NCBI GenBank assembly: GCA_019802505.1
Contig: JAFMOC010000439.1
Coordinates: 62,001-126,000, forward strand
Source: Corydoras sp. C115
Lineage: Eukaryota > Chordata > Actinopteri > Siluriformes > Callichthyidae
DNA length: 64,000 bases
Direction: 5' to 3'
Part shown: one piece after another, positions 1-11,867 of the stretch
Layout: each line of letters begins with the position of its first letter
How positions within the stretch are numbered: position 1 is the stretch's first letter
Program-made: the position numbers and the translations under genes
The notes under the pieces: generated by a model
Database searches by the model: none
What the model was told of the DNA's origin: nothing
The model's input: only the letters and a program-made list of their open reading frames with translations

Positions 1-1026
1 TGTCCGTGTGGGTTTCCTCCGGGTTCTCCGGTTTCCTCCCACAGTCCAAAAAAACATGGATCAAGTCAATTGAGTTCTCCAAATTGCCCCCTAGAGAGTG
101 TGTCTGTGTGAGTGAGTGTGTGCCCAGCGATGGATTGGCGTCCCGTCCTGGGTGCATCTGCCCAGCGCCCGAGACGTTCTCCCTCTGGATGGGCATGGGG
201 AACCTCCCCCCCCGCGACCCTAATAGAGGATAAAGCGGGAGATAATGAATGAATGAATGAAAGGTCGGAGAGCACAGGGCGGTGTGGTGGCTTAGTGGTT
301 TGGCATGTTCTCCTCTCAGCACTTAAGGGGTTCCCGGTTCGAATCCCCATCTGGGTGGAGTTTCCATGTCCTCCCCGTGTCCGCGTGGGTTTCCTCCGGG
401 TTCTCCGGTTTCCTCCCACAGTCCAAAAACTATGGATCAAGTCAACGGAGTTCTCCAAATTGCCCCATATAGAGTGTGTGTGTGTGAGTGAGTGTGTGCC
501 CAGTGATAGATTGGCGCCCTGTCCTGGGTGTATCTGCCCAGCGCCTGAGACGTTCTCCCCTGGATGGGCATGGGGAACCCCCCCCGCGACCCTAATAGAA
601 GATAAAGCGGAAGATAAAGGATGAATGGTCTAAGAGCATGATTTCAAATTACTATAATCTGGTTATGGGCGGCACAGTGGCTTAGTGGTTTAGCATGTTC
701 TCCTCTCAGCGCTGGGGATTCCCACTTCGAATCCCCATCTGGGTGGAGTTTCCATGTTCTCCCCGTGTCTGCGTGGGTTTCCTCCGGGTTCTCCGGTTTC
801 CTCCCACAGACCAAAAACATGGATCAAGGTCAACTGAATTCTCAAAAAAAAAATTGCCCCATATAGAGTGTGTCTGTGTGAGTGTGTGTGTGCCCAGCGA
901 TGGATTGGCGCCCTGTCCTGGGTCTATCTGCCCAGCGCCCGAGATGTTCTCCCCTGGATGGGCATGGGGAACCCCACCGCGACCCTAATAGAGGATAAAG
1001 CGTGAGATAATGAATGAATGAATGAA
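1..1026 (+). mobile_element. three tRNA-derived SINE copies (reference family)
   Basis: Copies at 1-261 (cut by the window edge), 276-628 and 667-1026. Consensus layout, about 345 bp: tRNA-like head with box A GTGGCTTAGTGG and box B GGTTCGAATCC; a middle with GTGGGTTTCCTCCGGGTT and CACAGTCCAAAAACATGG; TG-rich segment; CCCAGCGATGGATTGGCG; tail CGCGACCCTAATAGAGG then GATAATGAATGAATG. Several blocks match DANA/Mermaid-type fish SINEs. Plus orientation means head at the left. All SINE entries below refer to this family, with boundaries good to about 5 bp. Confidence 0.93.
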
Positions 1027-1899
1027 AAAAAGCTGTTAGGATGTTCAAATGTGTTATTTATTCATTCAGCTGCCCTTTTCTGACCGTTTACATAAAATGG
1101 TCTTTTTTTTTTTCTTTTTTTTTTAAATCACGTCATTGTTTTTCAAAAACACATTCCATCAAGTATAACAAAATAAAATCCCAAATGCACTTACAAAAGT
1201 ATTAACATGCAGAGCCACGATAAACAAAGTAAAGAGAGAAGGTTGACGGGTTCATTAGCCCCATAATAAAAAAAAAAAAACGAGCGATTCGGATCTGGAG
1301 TTCTAACGAATGTGTCCTTGGTTCTTAAAAATTGCCCGTTTTATGGCAGAACTTGTGCAAATTGTCAAACACAAACAGCAGTCGAAGGAACAGTTGGTAA
1401 AGAAATATCCACATGCATGGACACCATGTGGAATCCATATAACTGCCCCCCCCCCCCCCCGCCCGGTCCAGTTATCTACATTTGTAATATCTACAGCATA
1501 TCGGCAAAGTTAAAAAAAAATCAAACGTCATCTCTGTTAACAGCGCGTCAGTGTTCTAATGCTGTGAGTTCATCGGAACTGTATGAAATTCGGCTACGAC
1601 ATTACAACCGCATCGGTTCTGTGATGTTAGAATCTGATTCATGAACATCGACATTAAACTGAAGGTTTATCTGATTGGACTGAAGGTCGTCCAGCTGCTT
1701 TATCTGATTCGTTGCACCAGCGTGTTCTGGGTTTGACGTTCACTGAATTAACGTTCTGTGGAAAGGTCCACAGAACGTTAATTACGCCGTGTGTTTCTGT
1801 GGAACGTCACTAAAATCACTTTCTGCACGTCAAATCAATTCTGTAGAGCAATAAATAAAGTATGAAGAGAAATTAAGACATGATATAAATCAGACAAAC
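1027..1899. other. unique AT-rich stretch, likely beyond or within TDG 3' UTR
   Basis: No exon recognised. Contains a 17-bp perfect hairpin (1746-1783), a C-run at 1446-1460 and a minus-strand AATAAA near 1055. Confidence 0.4.
1746..1783. repeat. perfect inverted repeat (hairpin)
   Basis: Arms 1746-1762 and 1767-1783 are exact reverse complements around the 4-nt loop AAGG. Confidence 0.9.
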
Positions 1900-2586
1900 A
1901 TCCATCCACTATCTCCCGCTTTATCCTCTATTAGGGTCGCGGATGTGGGGTTCCCCATGCCCATCCAGGGGAGAACGTTTCGGGCGCTGGGCAGATACAC
2001 CCAGGACAATCTATCGCTGGGCACACACTCACTCACACAGACATACTCTATATGGGGCAATTTTGGAGAACTCAATTGACTTGATCCATGTTTTTTGGAC
2101 CGTGGGAGGAAACCGGAGAACCCGGAGGAAACCCACGCAGACGCGGGGAGAACATACATGGAATCCCCAGCGCTGAAAGGCGAATGCACTAACCACTCAG
2201 CCACCATGACGTCCAATCAGACAAAGATTTTATTCATTCAGTCATTATCTCCCGCTTTATCCTCTATTAGGGTCGCGGGGGTGGGGGAGTTCCCCATGCC
2301 CATCCAGGGGAGAACATTTCGGGCGCTGGGCAGATAGACCCAGGACATGGGGGGCAATCTATCGCTGGGCACACACTCACTCACTCACACAGACACACTC
2401 TATATGGGGCAATTTTGGAGAACTCAATTGACTTGATCCATGTTTTTTGGACCGTGGGAGGAAACCGGAGAACCCGGAGGAAACCCACGCGGACACGGGG
2501 AGAACATGGACACTCCACCCAGATGGGGATTCGAACCGGGAATCTAGAGCTGAGAGGCGAACGTGCCAAACCACTAAGCCACCGTG
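1900..2586 (-). mobile_element. two SINE copies, minus, adjacent
   Basis: Copies 1900-2212 and 2233-2586. AATCAGACAAA-type target copies lie left of the first, between the two, and (as CAGACAAAGATTT) right of the second. Confidence 0.9.
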
Positions 2587-2951
2587 CAGACAAAGATTTA
2601 AATTGATAAAACACTGGTTTAACCTTTATAAAAAAACAGAACATGTGCTGCGTCCAAAATCGCTTAACGAAGGTACTAGATTCAGTCTTATTATGTTCTA
2701 ATTAATCAGTAGGGAATTGGGCATCCGTAGAAGCAAGAATGTAGTATCAGCGCCACCTGGGATGCATCACGTCAACCATATTACAACAAATACACCATCA
2801 ATGTAAAGAGTCAACCCCCAACCTCTTCTGCCCTCAGTTCCATCAGGGGGTTACACAGTGGGGCAAGTAGGAGGCAAGTTCGGACACAGTCACCGGTCCA
2901 ATTACTAACTGTCCTTTAGTTCAGCAGAGTCTGTGAGCTCGGTTAAGGACA

Positions 2952-5900
2952 TCAGTGATGTTGTGTCGTCCCGTTGTTCGGGTATGCGTCGTACGGCATC
3001 TGCAAATTCCACTGGTCGGTTCCGAAATCTTTCATTGCTGAGGGAAGCTCCATAGAACCTGTAGGACATCAAATAAGCGTGGAACGTTGCATCAATCATA
3101 GAGTGATCATTAATTGTAGATACAATAAACCAGATGTTTTATTTAATGTCGTTAATGAAAAACAAGTGGACTGATTATTTTTATAATAATATTTTATAAG
3201 AACAAAACTGTCTTAACTGAGGTCTGAACTTAGTGGTTTAGCATGTTCTCCTCTCAGCGCTAGGGATTCCCGGTTCGAATCCCCATCTGGGTGGAGTTTC
3301 CACGTCCACCCCGTGTCCGCGTGGGTTTCCTCCGGGTTCTCCGGTTTGCTCCCACAGTCCAAAAACATGGATCAAGTCAATTGAATTCTCCAAAAAATTG
3401 CCCCATATAGAGGCAATTGTATCCAAAGCGACTTACAACTTAAAATATTTTGGGGTCAGAGTACAGGGTCAGTCATGGTCCCCCTCCCTCCTTTCTACCC
3501 CAGAGCAATGATGGTTAAGGGCCCACATTGGCTAAGTTTCCACCCCCTTAAAATGTACAAATGTAAATATCTTACAAAGTGCTATATATATATATATATA
3601 GGCGGGGGTGGCTTAGTGGTTTAGCATGTTCTCCTCTCAGCACTAGGGATTCCCGGTTCGAATCCCCATCTGGGTGGAGTTTCCATGTTCTCCCCGTGTC
3701 CGCGTGGGTTTCCTCCGGGTTCTCCGGTTTCCTCCCACAGTCCAAAAACATGGATCAAGTCAATTGAATTCTCAAAAATTGCCCCATATAGAGTGTGTCT
3801 GTGTGAGTGAGTGTGTGCCCAGCGATGGATTGGCGCCCTGTCCTGGGTGTATCTGCCCAGCGCCCGAGACGTTCTCCCCTGGATGGGCATGGGGAACCCC
3901 ACCGCGACCCTAATAGAGGATAAAGTGTGAGATAAATATAGATATATATATATAGAGGCGGCACGGTGGCTTAGTGGTTCGCTAGGGATTCCCGGTTCGA
4001 ATCCCCATCTGGGTGGAGTGTTCCACGTCCTCCCCGTGTCCGCGTGGGTTTCCTCCGGGTTCTCCGGTTTCCTCCCACAGTCCAAAAAACATGGGTCAAG
4101 TCAATTGAATTCTCCAAAATTTGCCCCATATAGAGTGTGTTTGTGTGAGTGAGTGAGTGTGTGCCCAGCGATGGATTGGCGCCCTGTCCTGGGTCTAACT
4201 GCCCAGCGCCCGAGACGTTCTCCCCTGGATGGGCATGGGGAACCCCCCCCCCCGCGACCCTACTAGAGGATAAAGTGGGAGATAATGAATGAATGAATGG
4301 AATGTCTTGGATGGACTACATTTAGTGTATAATAGATGATGTATAATTCAGTCATGAGCGATCACCTTGTGGATCAGGAGGATAAACGCCGCAGGTCTGT
4401 GTGCTTCCACTAGCGCAGCCTTCTTCATAACCAGGGTCATGCTGCTCCTCTTTGATGGACAGCCTTTTAGCATCATCTGTAACCAACCAATCAGCTTCGT
4501 CATCTTAATGAGACTTAAGGGAATGTGTTGATGTTACACAGATACAACTGCATTATTAACTAAACACAATGATAATGGAGCAGATACCTACATTCGGTCA
4601 TTTATTGGACGCTTTTATCCAAAGCGACTTACAAGGTGAGCACAGGGTTCATCACAACATCCCTGGAGCAATGAGGGTTAAGGGTCTCGCTCAAGGACCC
4701 CCATTGGTAACTTAAGGGGACCTGGGATTTGAACCCACAACCTTCAGATTGATAACCCAACGCCCTGACCACTGAGCTACCACTCCCACATTCTACCATT
4801 TATTGAACGCTTTTATCCAAAGTGACTTACAAGGTGAGCACAGGGTTCATCACAACATCCCTGGAGCAATGAGGGTTAAGGGTCTCGCTCAAAGACCCCC
4901 ATTGGTAACTTCAGTGGAGCAGGGATTTGAACCCCCAACCTTCAGATTGATAGCCCAACACCCTGACCACTGAGCTACCGCACCCAACACCTTTCTACCA
5001 TCTATAAGTGCTTCCACTGTGTTGCGCTTGATTTGGCGTTTTGAACAAAGCCAGGCTTCTCAAACCACACAACTAAAGCTAAATGGAAAATAAAAATAAA
5101 AATATTAATAAATATAATATTAATAAAAAATACCCCGGGGACGACCCAGGCCACGCTGGAGGGGTTATATCTCTCAGCTGGTCTGGGAACGCCTCGGGGT
5201 TCCCCCACTCGAGCTGGTGGAGGTGGCTGGGGCGAGGGAGGTCTGGGTCTCCCCACTTCGGTTGCTGCCCCCGCGACCCGAACCCCGGACAAGTGGAAGA
5301 TAATGGATGGATGGATTAATAAAAATATTGTGCGAGTGGTAAAAATAATATAAATATTCATTCATTCATTATCTCCCACTTTATCCTCTATTAGGGTCGC
5401 GGGGGGGGGGGGGGGGGGGAGGGTTCCCCATGCCCATCCAGGGGAGAACGTCTCGGGTGCTGGGCAGATACACCCAGGACAGGGCGCCAATCCATTGCTG
5501 GGCACACACTCACTCACACAGACACACTCTATATGGGGCAATTTGGAGAACTCAATTGACTTGATCCATGTTTTTGGACTGTGGGAGGAAACCGGAGAAC
5601 CCGGAGGAAACCCACGCGGACACGGGGAGGACATGGAAACTCCACCCAGATGGGGATTCGAACCGGGAATCCCTAGCGCTGAGAGGCGAACGTGCTAAAC
5701 CACTAAGCCACCGTGCCGCCCTAATATAAATATATGTTCTCCCCGTGTCCGCGTGGGTTTCCTCCGGGTTCTCCGGTTTCCTCCCACAGTCCAAAAACAT
5801 GGACCAAGTCAGTTGAGTTCTCCAAATTGCCCCATATAGAGTGTGTCTGTGTGAGTGAGTGTGTGTCCAGCGATAGATTGGCGCCCTGTCCTGGGTGTAT

Positions 5901-8335
5901 CTGCCCAGCGCCCGAAACGTTCTCCCCTGGATGGGCATGGGGAACCCCCCCCACCCCGTGACCCTAATAGAGGATAAAGCGGGAGATAATGAATGGATGA
6001 ATGAATGAATGAAAGTCTCCAGGTTGTTTGACACTAATCACACGATGTCCTCCGTCACCTTTAGCCATGGCCAAATCGAATGTGTACAGCGTCTCCTGGA
6101 TCTCCTGGTTGCGCAGAACCCCCCGCAGCTGGTCCCGGAGCTCCTTCAGCTTTATGTAGAAATGCACTTTGTCTTGAGCGCGAGGGAACTGAGCGCAGCG
6201 CGGACTGGAGGACGGCATCAGGTAGCAGACCTGCGCAGGCGTGGACAGAACACAAGAGGACAGGAGATTCTGAATGACGGCAAAAACCGGAGCTCACCGG
6301 TGAAAGTAGAAGTCTAGAAATCCTACTGTCTCTGTCTCGGGAACTTTGTAGGGCTGTAGTCCGAATTCTAAATTCTTGGCTTTAACTCCAAAAATTTCCT
6401 TACAGAATATTTCATAGATGCCTGAAAGGGAAATGGGTATTTTAAACTGGGATGGGGGCGGGCGGGCGGGGGGGGCGGGGGGGGAGGGGAGGGTGGGGGT
6501 GGGGGTGGGGGAGGGGAGGTCTGTTCTGGGAATCAGGGAATCCGTACTCGGTAAACTTCGTACCTTTTCCGTTGAAGGCTGCGATTCGCGGCTTGTACGT
6601 CTGGAGCTTCTCCAGAAGTTGCTTGCCTCCCTCTCTGATCTCTTTGCTGTAAGAGCGAAAACAGAACATATATGTAAATTGGGGGGCGGGGGGGTGGGGA
6701 AGGGGCGGGGGGGGTGGGGTGGGGGGGGGCGGTCTTCTTTGTTTTTTGCAGATCTGTAAACACTGATATACAAAACGACCGTCCACCCCAATCAGGTCTC
6801 GCATGCAGATGGGCTGAAACATTAATGGTTATTAGGGCTGTCTTCAACTAAGGACTTTCATAGTCGAATCTGATTCGTCAGATTTTCCCTATAGTCGGCT
6901 GATAGTCGAATCAGTTAAAATTTCATCACAACATGGCGCTATAAGCGTGTTTTTTTTTTTTATATATATTACTTGTTTTTCTAACAAAAGAAAACCTTTT
7001 TTTTTTGTTGTTTTTTTTTTTTTTTTTTCTAGAAATTAGATATTTTATTTGACAAAAGGCTATATATATAACGAAAACAAAGACATTTCATGTAAAAACT
7101 AATGCTTAGCAGCAGCCACAGGCGCCCCCATGTGGTCAAAATGATACATTCGACTATGAGGTTCATAGTCGACTACGGTTCTCCGAATCGAATCGTCGAA
7201 TATTGCAGCTCACCCCTACTGGTTATAAATAACAAGTTATTTATTTACAGAGCGCTTTTTACAACTGAGGGCGGCATGGTGGCTTAGTGGTTTAGCACGT
7301 TCTCCTCTCAGCGCTGGGGATTCCCGGTTCGGATCCCAAACAGTTCTCCCCGTGTCCGCGTGGGTTTCCTCCGGGTTCTCCGGTTTCCTCCCACAGTCCA
7401 AAAAACATGGATCAAGTCAATTGAGTTCTCCAAATTGGCCCCATATAGAGAGTGTGTACTGTATGTGAGTGAGTGTGTGTGTGTCCAGCGATGGATTGGC
7501 GTCCTGTCCTGGGTGTATCTGCCCAGCGCCCGAAACGTTCTCCCCTGGATGGGCATGGGGAACCCCCCCGGCGACTCTAATAGAGGATAAAGCAGAAGAT
7601 AATGAATAAATAATGAATGTTTATACATTATGGAGGGGGGCTTGGTGGCTTAGTGGTTTAGCACGTTCTCCTCTCAGCGCTATGGATTCCCGGTTCGGAT
7701 CCCCATCTGGGTGTAGTTTCCATGTTCTCCCCGTGTCCGCGTGGGTTTCCTCCGGGTTCTCCGGTTTCCTCCCACAGTCCAAAAACATGGATCAAGGTCA
7801 ATTGAGTTTGCCAAATTGCCCCATATAGAGTGTGTCTGTGTGAGTGAGTGAGTGTGTGTCCAGCGATAGATTGGCGCCCTGTCCTGGGTCTATCTGCCCA
7901 ACGCCCGAAATGTTCTACCCTGGATGGCCATGGGGAACCCCCCGGCGACCCTAATAGAGGATAAAGTGGAAGATAATGGATGGATGGATGGACAAAGCAG
8001 CTTTACAGAATGAAAGCCTCAGAGAGCGAGCCGAAGCGACGGCGGCAAGACAAAACTCCCCGTTATGTTGTTATTTAAGGAAGAAACCTTAACCTTGGGA
8101 GGACCGAGACTCTCTCAGAGCGGTTCTCTGTGATGTAGCAGGTGACGTCTGAAAGAGCGTTCGGTTTGCTGCACTCACTTTGAGAGGTCTTTGCTGCCGG
8201 GTGTGGTCCGTTCAACCATGTTGGTGAAACCAATGCCATATTTTTCGGGAAGACTCTGATCATGCATGTAGTTCAGCTGCTCGTCTGTGAACCCCGATAA
8301 AAACAGGCACTTCCCTGTGAGACAGGAGACACGGC

Positions 8336-8410
<75 letters not shown>

Positions 8411-11400
8411 TCTAAAGGACTTTCTCTTGAAAAAAAAAAACGATGCATACAAAAATGGTTTCCTGGATTGGGGTAATGCCGTCCTTTGTAAGCTGACATC
8501 AGGCCGGGATTAATCCCAATCTGCAAAACAAAAAGGAGTCAGTTTAGGAAACAGGTACAATGGGGCAAGCATCCAAATATCCATCATCTTCCTCTTTATC
8601 CTCTATTAGGGTCGCGGTGGGGTTCCCCATGCCCATCCAGGGGAGAATGTCTCGGGCGCTGGGCAGATACACCCAGGACAGGGGGGCAATCTATCGCTGG
8701 GCACACACTCACTCACACAGACACACTCTAACTCAACTGACCTTGATCCATGTTTTTGGACTGTGGGAGGAAACCCGAGAACCCGGAGGAAACCCACGCG
8801 GACAGGGCGCCAATCTGTCGCTGGGCACACACTCACTCACACACACACACACACACACTCTATATGGGGCAATTTGGAGAACTCAACTGACCTTGATCCA
8901 TGTTTTTGGACTGTGGGAGGAAACCGGAGAACCCGGAGGAAACCCACGCGGACACGGGGAGGACATGGAAACTCCACCCAGATGGCGATTCGAACCGGGA
9001 ATCCCTAGCGCTGAGAGGAGAACGTGCCAAACCACTAAGCCACCGTGCCGCCCCACATCCAAATATAAATAAGGAAATAGTTTATTAACACTGAAGGAGC
9101 GGCGGCACGGTGGCTTAGTGGTTTAGCATGTTCTCCTCTCAGCGCTAGGGATTCCCGGTTCGAATCCCCATCTGGGTGGAATTTCCACGTCCTCCCCGTG
9201 TCCGCGTGGGTTTCCTCCGGGTTCTCCGGTTTCCTCCCACAGTCCAAAAAACATGGATCGAGTCAATGGAGTTCTCCAAATTGCCCCATATAGAGTGTGT
9301 CTGTGTGAGTGAGTGTGTGCCCATCGTTAGGTTGGCGTCCTGTCCTGGGTCTATCTGCCCAGCGCCTGAGACGTTCTCCCCTGGATGGGCATGGGGAACC
9401 CCCCCCCCCCATAATGAATGAATGAATGCTGAAGGAACTTGTAATGAGACTTACTATGAGAATGTCCAGATTGTAGGTAATGATATCAGGCAGTTTTTTG
9501 GCCATGACCTCTTCCACAGACATGCCATTGAATCGGTCCAGCGTCCGTTTAGGTTTTTTCACAGTGTCCGAAGCGTCGGCCTGTCCCTCCGCCCCTGCTT
9601 TTGCTTTCGCTGGTCGTCCTCGCTTCTTGCCTTTCTCCGGAGTCGGTGGAAGAGCTGCGAATGAGAACACGCATCAGTCGAAGGCCTATCTGCAACCGCT
9701 GTCCTCCACCGTTCAGCTCGGCTTAGCCGTCTGTCTGTGCTTTCTGTAATAACACCTGTCGGCTGAACGGGGGGGTGATAGAGTTCGCTGGTTGGAGCTG
9801 GAGGTTCTCTATGTCCTGAGTATTCCTCCATGAATCCATACTCTCCAAAATCCTGTTGGTATTGAAAAGAGTTGGCCATGGGCGCGTACTGAGGGACAGA
9901 CTCGGCTGGAAACTGCGGCTGCGTGGGGTGGAACCTGGAAACCACAGAGACGTGATTACAAAAAGAAAAAACATTCATTCATTATCTCCAGCTTTATCCT
10001 CTATTAGGGTCGCGGGGGAGGGGGGGGTTCCCCATGCCCATCCAGGGGAGAACGTTTCGGGCGCTGGGCAGATACACCCAGGACAAGGGGGCAATCTATC
10101 GCTGGGCACACACTCACTCACTCACACAGACACACTCTATATGGGGCAATTTGGAGAACTCAATTGACTTGATCCATGTTTTTGGACTGTGGGAGGAAAC
10201 CAGAGAACCCGGAGGAAACCCACGCGGACACGGGGAGGACAGGGAAACTCCACCCAGATGGGGATTCGAACCGGGAATAACCTAGCGCTGAGAGGAGAAC
10301 ATGCCAAACCAATAAGCCACCATGCTGCCCAAAAAAAAAACCCATTCATTCATTATCTTCCGCTTTATCCTCTATTAGGGTCGCGGTGGGGTTCCCCATG
10401 CCCATCCAGGGGAGAACATATCGGGCGCTGGGCAGATACACCCAGGACAGGGCGCCAATCTATCACTGGACACACACTCACTCACACAGACACACTCTAT
10501 ATGGGGCAATTTGGAGAACTCAATTGACTTGATCCATGCTTTTTGGACTGTGGGAGGAAACCGGAGAACCTGGAGGAAACCCACGCGGACACGGGGAGGA
10601 CATGGAAACTCCACCCAGATGGGGATTCGAACCCGGGAATCTCTAGCGCTGAGAGGAGAACATGCCAAACCATTAAGCCACCATGCTGCCCAAAAAAAAA
10701 AACATTCATTCATTATCTTCCGCTTTATCCTTTATTAGGGTCGCGGGGTGGGGGGGGGGGTTCCCCATGCCCATCCAGGGGAGAACATATCGGGTCGCTG
10801 GGCAGATACCCCCAGGACAGGGCGCCAATCCATCGCTGGGCACACACTCACTTACACAGACCCACACACTCTATATGGGGCAATTTGGAGAACTCAATTG
10901 ACTTGATCCATGCTTTTTGGACTGTGGGAGGAAACCGGAGAACCCGGAGGAAACTCACGCGGACACGGGGAGAACATGGAAACTCCACCGAGATGGGGAT
11001 TCGAACCGGGAATCCCTAGCGCTGAGAGGAGAACATGCCAAACCACTAAGCCACCGTGCCACCCAAAAAAAAACATTCATTCATTCATTCATTATCTTTC
11101 GCTTTATCCTCTATTAGGGTCGCGGGGGTGTGGTTCCCTATGCCCATCCAGGGGAGAACATATCGGGCGCTGGGCAGAGAGACCCAGGACAGGGGGGCAA
11201 TCTATCGCTGGGCACACACTCACTCACACAGACACACACACTCTATATGGGGCAATTTGGAGAACTCCATCCATACTAAACTTCAACCATGTTTTTGGAC
11301 TGTGGGAGGAAACAGGAGAACCCGGAGGAAACCCACGCGGACACGGGGAGAACATGGAAACTCCACCCAGATGGGGATTCAAATAACAAATACAGGGAGG

Positions 11401-11588
11401 TTCTAACAGCAGGGCAACCCCCCCCCAATCAGGAATGTAATGATTACACAGTACACATGATGTAATATGATATTTGTCTGATGGGATTTATTGATGATAT
11501 AAAAGGTTCATAATCGAGTTTCGTTTGCTCACCACTGCTGATAGGAGTCCATGGCATCACCGTGGAACTCATACTGTCTGTCGTCCAT
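2952..11588 (-). CDS. tdg: G/T mismatch-specific thymine DNA glycosylase
   Basis: Nuclear base-excision repair enzyme that removes T or U from G mispairs and 5-formyl/carboxylcytosine. Coding exons in transcript order: 11588-11533, 9934-9756, 9654-9455, 8520-8451, 8314-8179, 6646-6564, 6421-6327, 6230-6059, 4476-4366, 3058-2952. All junctions are GT-AG and phases agree, giving 402 aa (human 410). Visible: a Lys/Arg-rich segment with a GRPAKAK AT-hook-like motif; the GINPG active-site motif with catalytic Asn at about residue 149; the MVERTTPGS block; and the MPSSSPRCAQFP loop that carries the intercalating Arg. Near the C-terminus are YTFDLAMA, resembling the SUMO-interacting segment, and IKEE, which fits the conserved sumoylation site. 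Start chosen at MDDRQYEF; a second in-frame Met is at 11552. The exon is open upstream with an acceptor at 11627-11628, so a 5' leader exon is expected. Identification is by recognised family sequence. Confidence 0.95.
3228..3414 (+). mobile_element. SINE, 3'-truncated
   Basis: Head and middle only, ending at CCCCATATAGAG. Lies in the last TDG intron. Confidence 0.8.
3420..3568 (-). mobile_element. diverged second-family SINE fragment
   Basis: Contains CCAAAGCGACTTACAAC, one copy of the TTTTGGGGTCAGAGTACAGG motif and AGCAATGATGGTTAAGGGCC. The same stretch recurs at 16830-17192. Confidence 0.6.
3601..4300 (+). mobile_element. two SINE copies, plus
   Basis: Copies 3601-3932 and 3956-4300. The second lacks about 20 bp of its head after GTGGTT, a deletion shared with the copy at 17974. 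Confidence 0.9.
4595..4986 (-). mobile_element. two copies of a second tRNA-derived SINE family
   Basis: Copies 4595-4788 and 4795-4986. On the minus strand each begins GGTAGCTCAGTGGTCAGGG (box A), has GGTTCAAATCC (box B) and ends in the common fish tail AAGTCGCTTTGGATAAAAGC. Tandem arrangement. Confidence 0.8.
5129..5318 (+). mobile_element. 5'-truncated LINE 3' end
   Basis: Starts CCCCGGGGACGACCCAGG and ends CCCCGGACAAGTGGAAGATA followed by ATGGATGG repeats. Same family as the minus-strand LINE at 31910. Confidence 0.8.
5358..6013. mobile_element. two SINE copies in opposite orientation
   Basis: 5358-5720 minus, flanked by TAATATAAAT duplications; 5735-6013 plus, missing its tRNA head. 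Confidence 0.88.
6450..6530. repeat. G-rich run (C-rich in the TDG transcript)
   Basis: Repeated GGGGTGGGGG units in the 142-bp TDG intron 6422-6563. A second G-run lies at 6679-6731 in the neighbouring intron. Confidence 0.85.
6833..7218. mobile_element. short hAT-type element (TAGGGCTG/CACCCCTA family)
   Basis: Ends TAGGGCTGTC and CACCCCTA with flanking 8-mers ATGGTTAT and CTGGTTAT (7 of 8 identical). Internal inverted blocks include AGTCGAATCTGATTCG. Noncoding. Confidence 0.85.
7230..8140 (-). mobile_element. conserved fish interspersed repeat split by two SINEs
   Basis: The left part ends AGAGCGCTTTTTACAACT. The right part resumes at CAAAGCAGCTTTACAGAA and runs through AAACTCCCC and GGAAGAAACCTTAACCTTGG. 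These are blocks of a repeat common in teleost genomes, family not named here. SINE copies (plus) at 7269-7612 and 7633-7991 interrupt it. Confidence 0.65.
8336..8409. repeat. (CA)n microsatellite
   Basis: About 36 CA units. They fill half of the 136-bp TDG intron 8315-8450. Confidence 0.95.
8578..9054 (-). mobile_element. single SINE insertion with internal duplication
   Basis: Flanked by CATCCAAATAT on both sides, yet 477 bp long. A middle block (CAGGGCGCCAATC to CCCACGCGGACA) occurs twice. Confidence 0.85.
9100..9429 (+). mobile_element. SINE, plus
   Basis: Flanked by CTGAAGGA duplications. The tail is short, with the CGCGACCCTAATAG block missing. Confidence 0.88.
9972..11383 (-). mobile_element. 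tandem run of four minus-strand SINEs
   Basis: Copies 9972-10330, 10343-10690, 10703-11066 and 11076-11383 (last one lacking its head). Joints share the pattern GCCCAAAAAAAAAACATTCATTC. Inside the first TDG coding intron. Confidence 0.92.
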
Positions 11589-11867
11589 CGGTTCTGGAGC
11601 CGTCAGACGAGGACTCTCACCAGCACCTGCACGCAAACGTCCACGATATGAAACAACGTCGAGATGTTAAGAGTTTACAATTCAGCCAGCTGTTAAAATG
11701 GCAGGACAGAAGACGATAAAGGTGATTTCTCATTGAATTTGTTTATTGCAGGACGTTAAAAAACGGAATTAAAGCTTCTTCCAATGAATATCACTGACCC
11801 CCCCCCTCCCCCCTCCCCCCCCCATACTAACAATGTAAGACTCCAAAAGCATTTTGCAATAAACAAA

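Noticed and set aside
6294..6791. 165-codon minus ORF rich in Pro
   Set aside because: It reads through two real TDG exons plus the C-rich intron between them.
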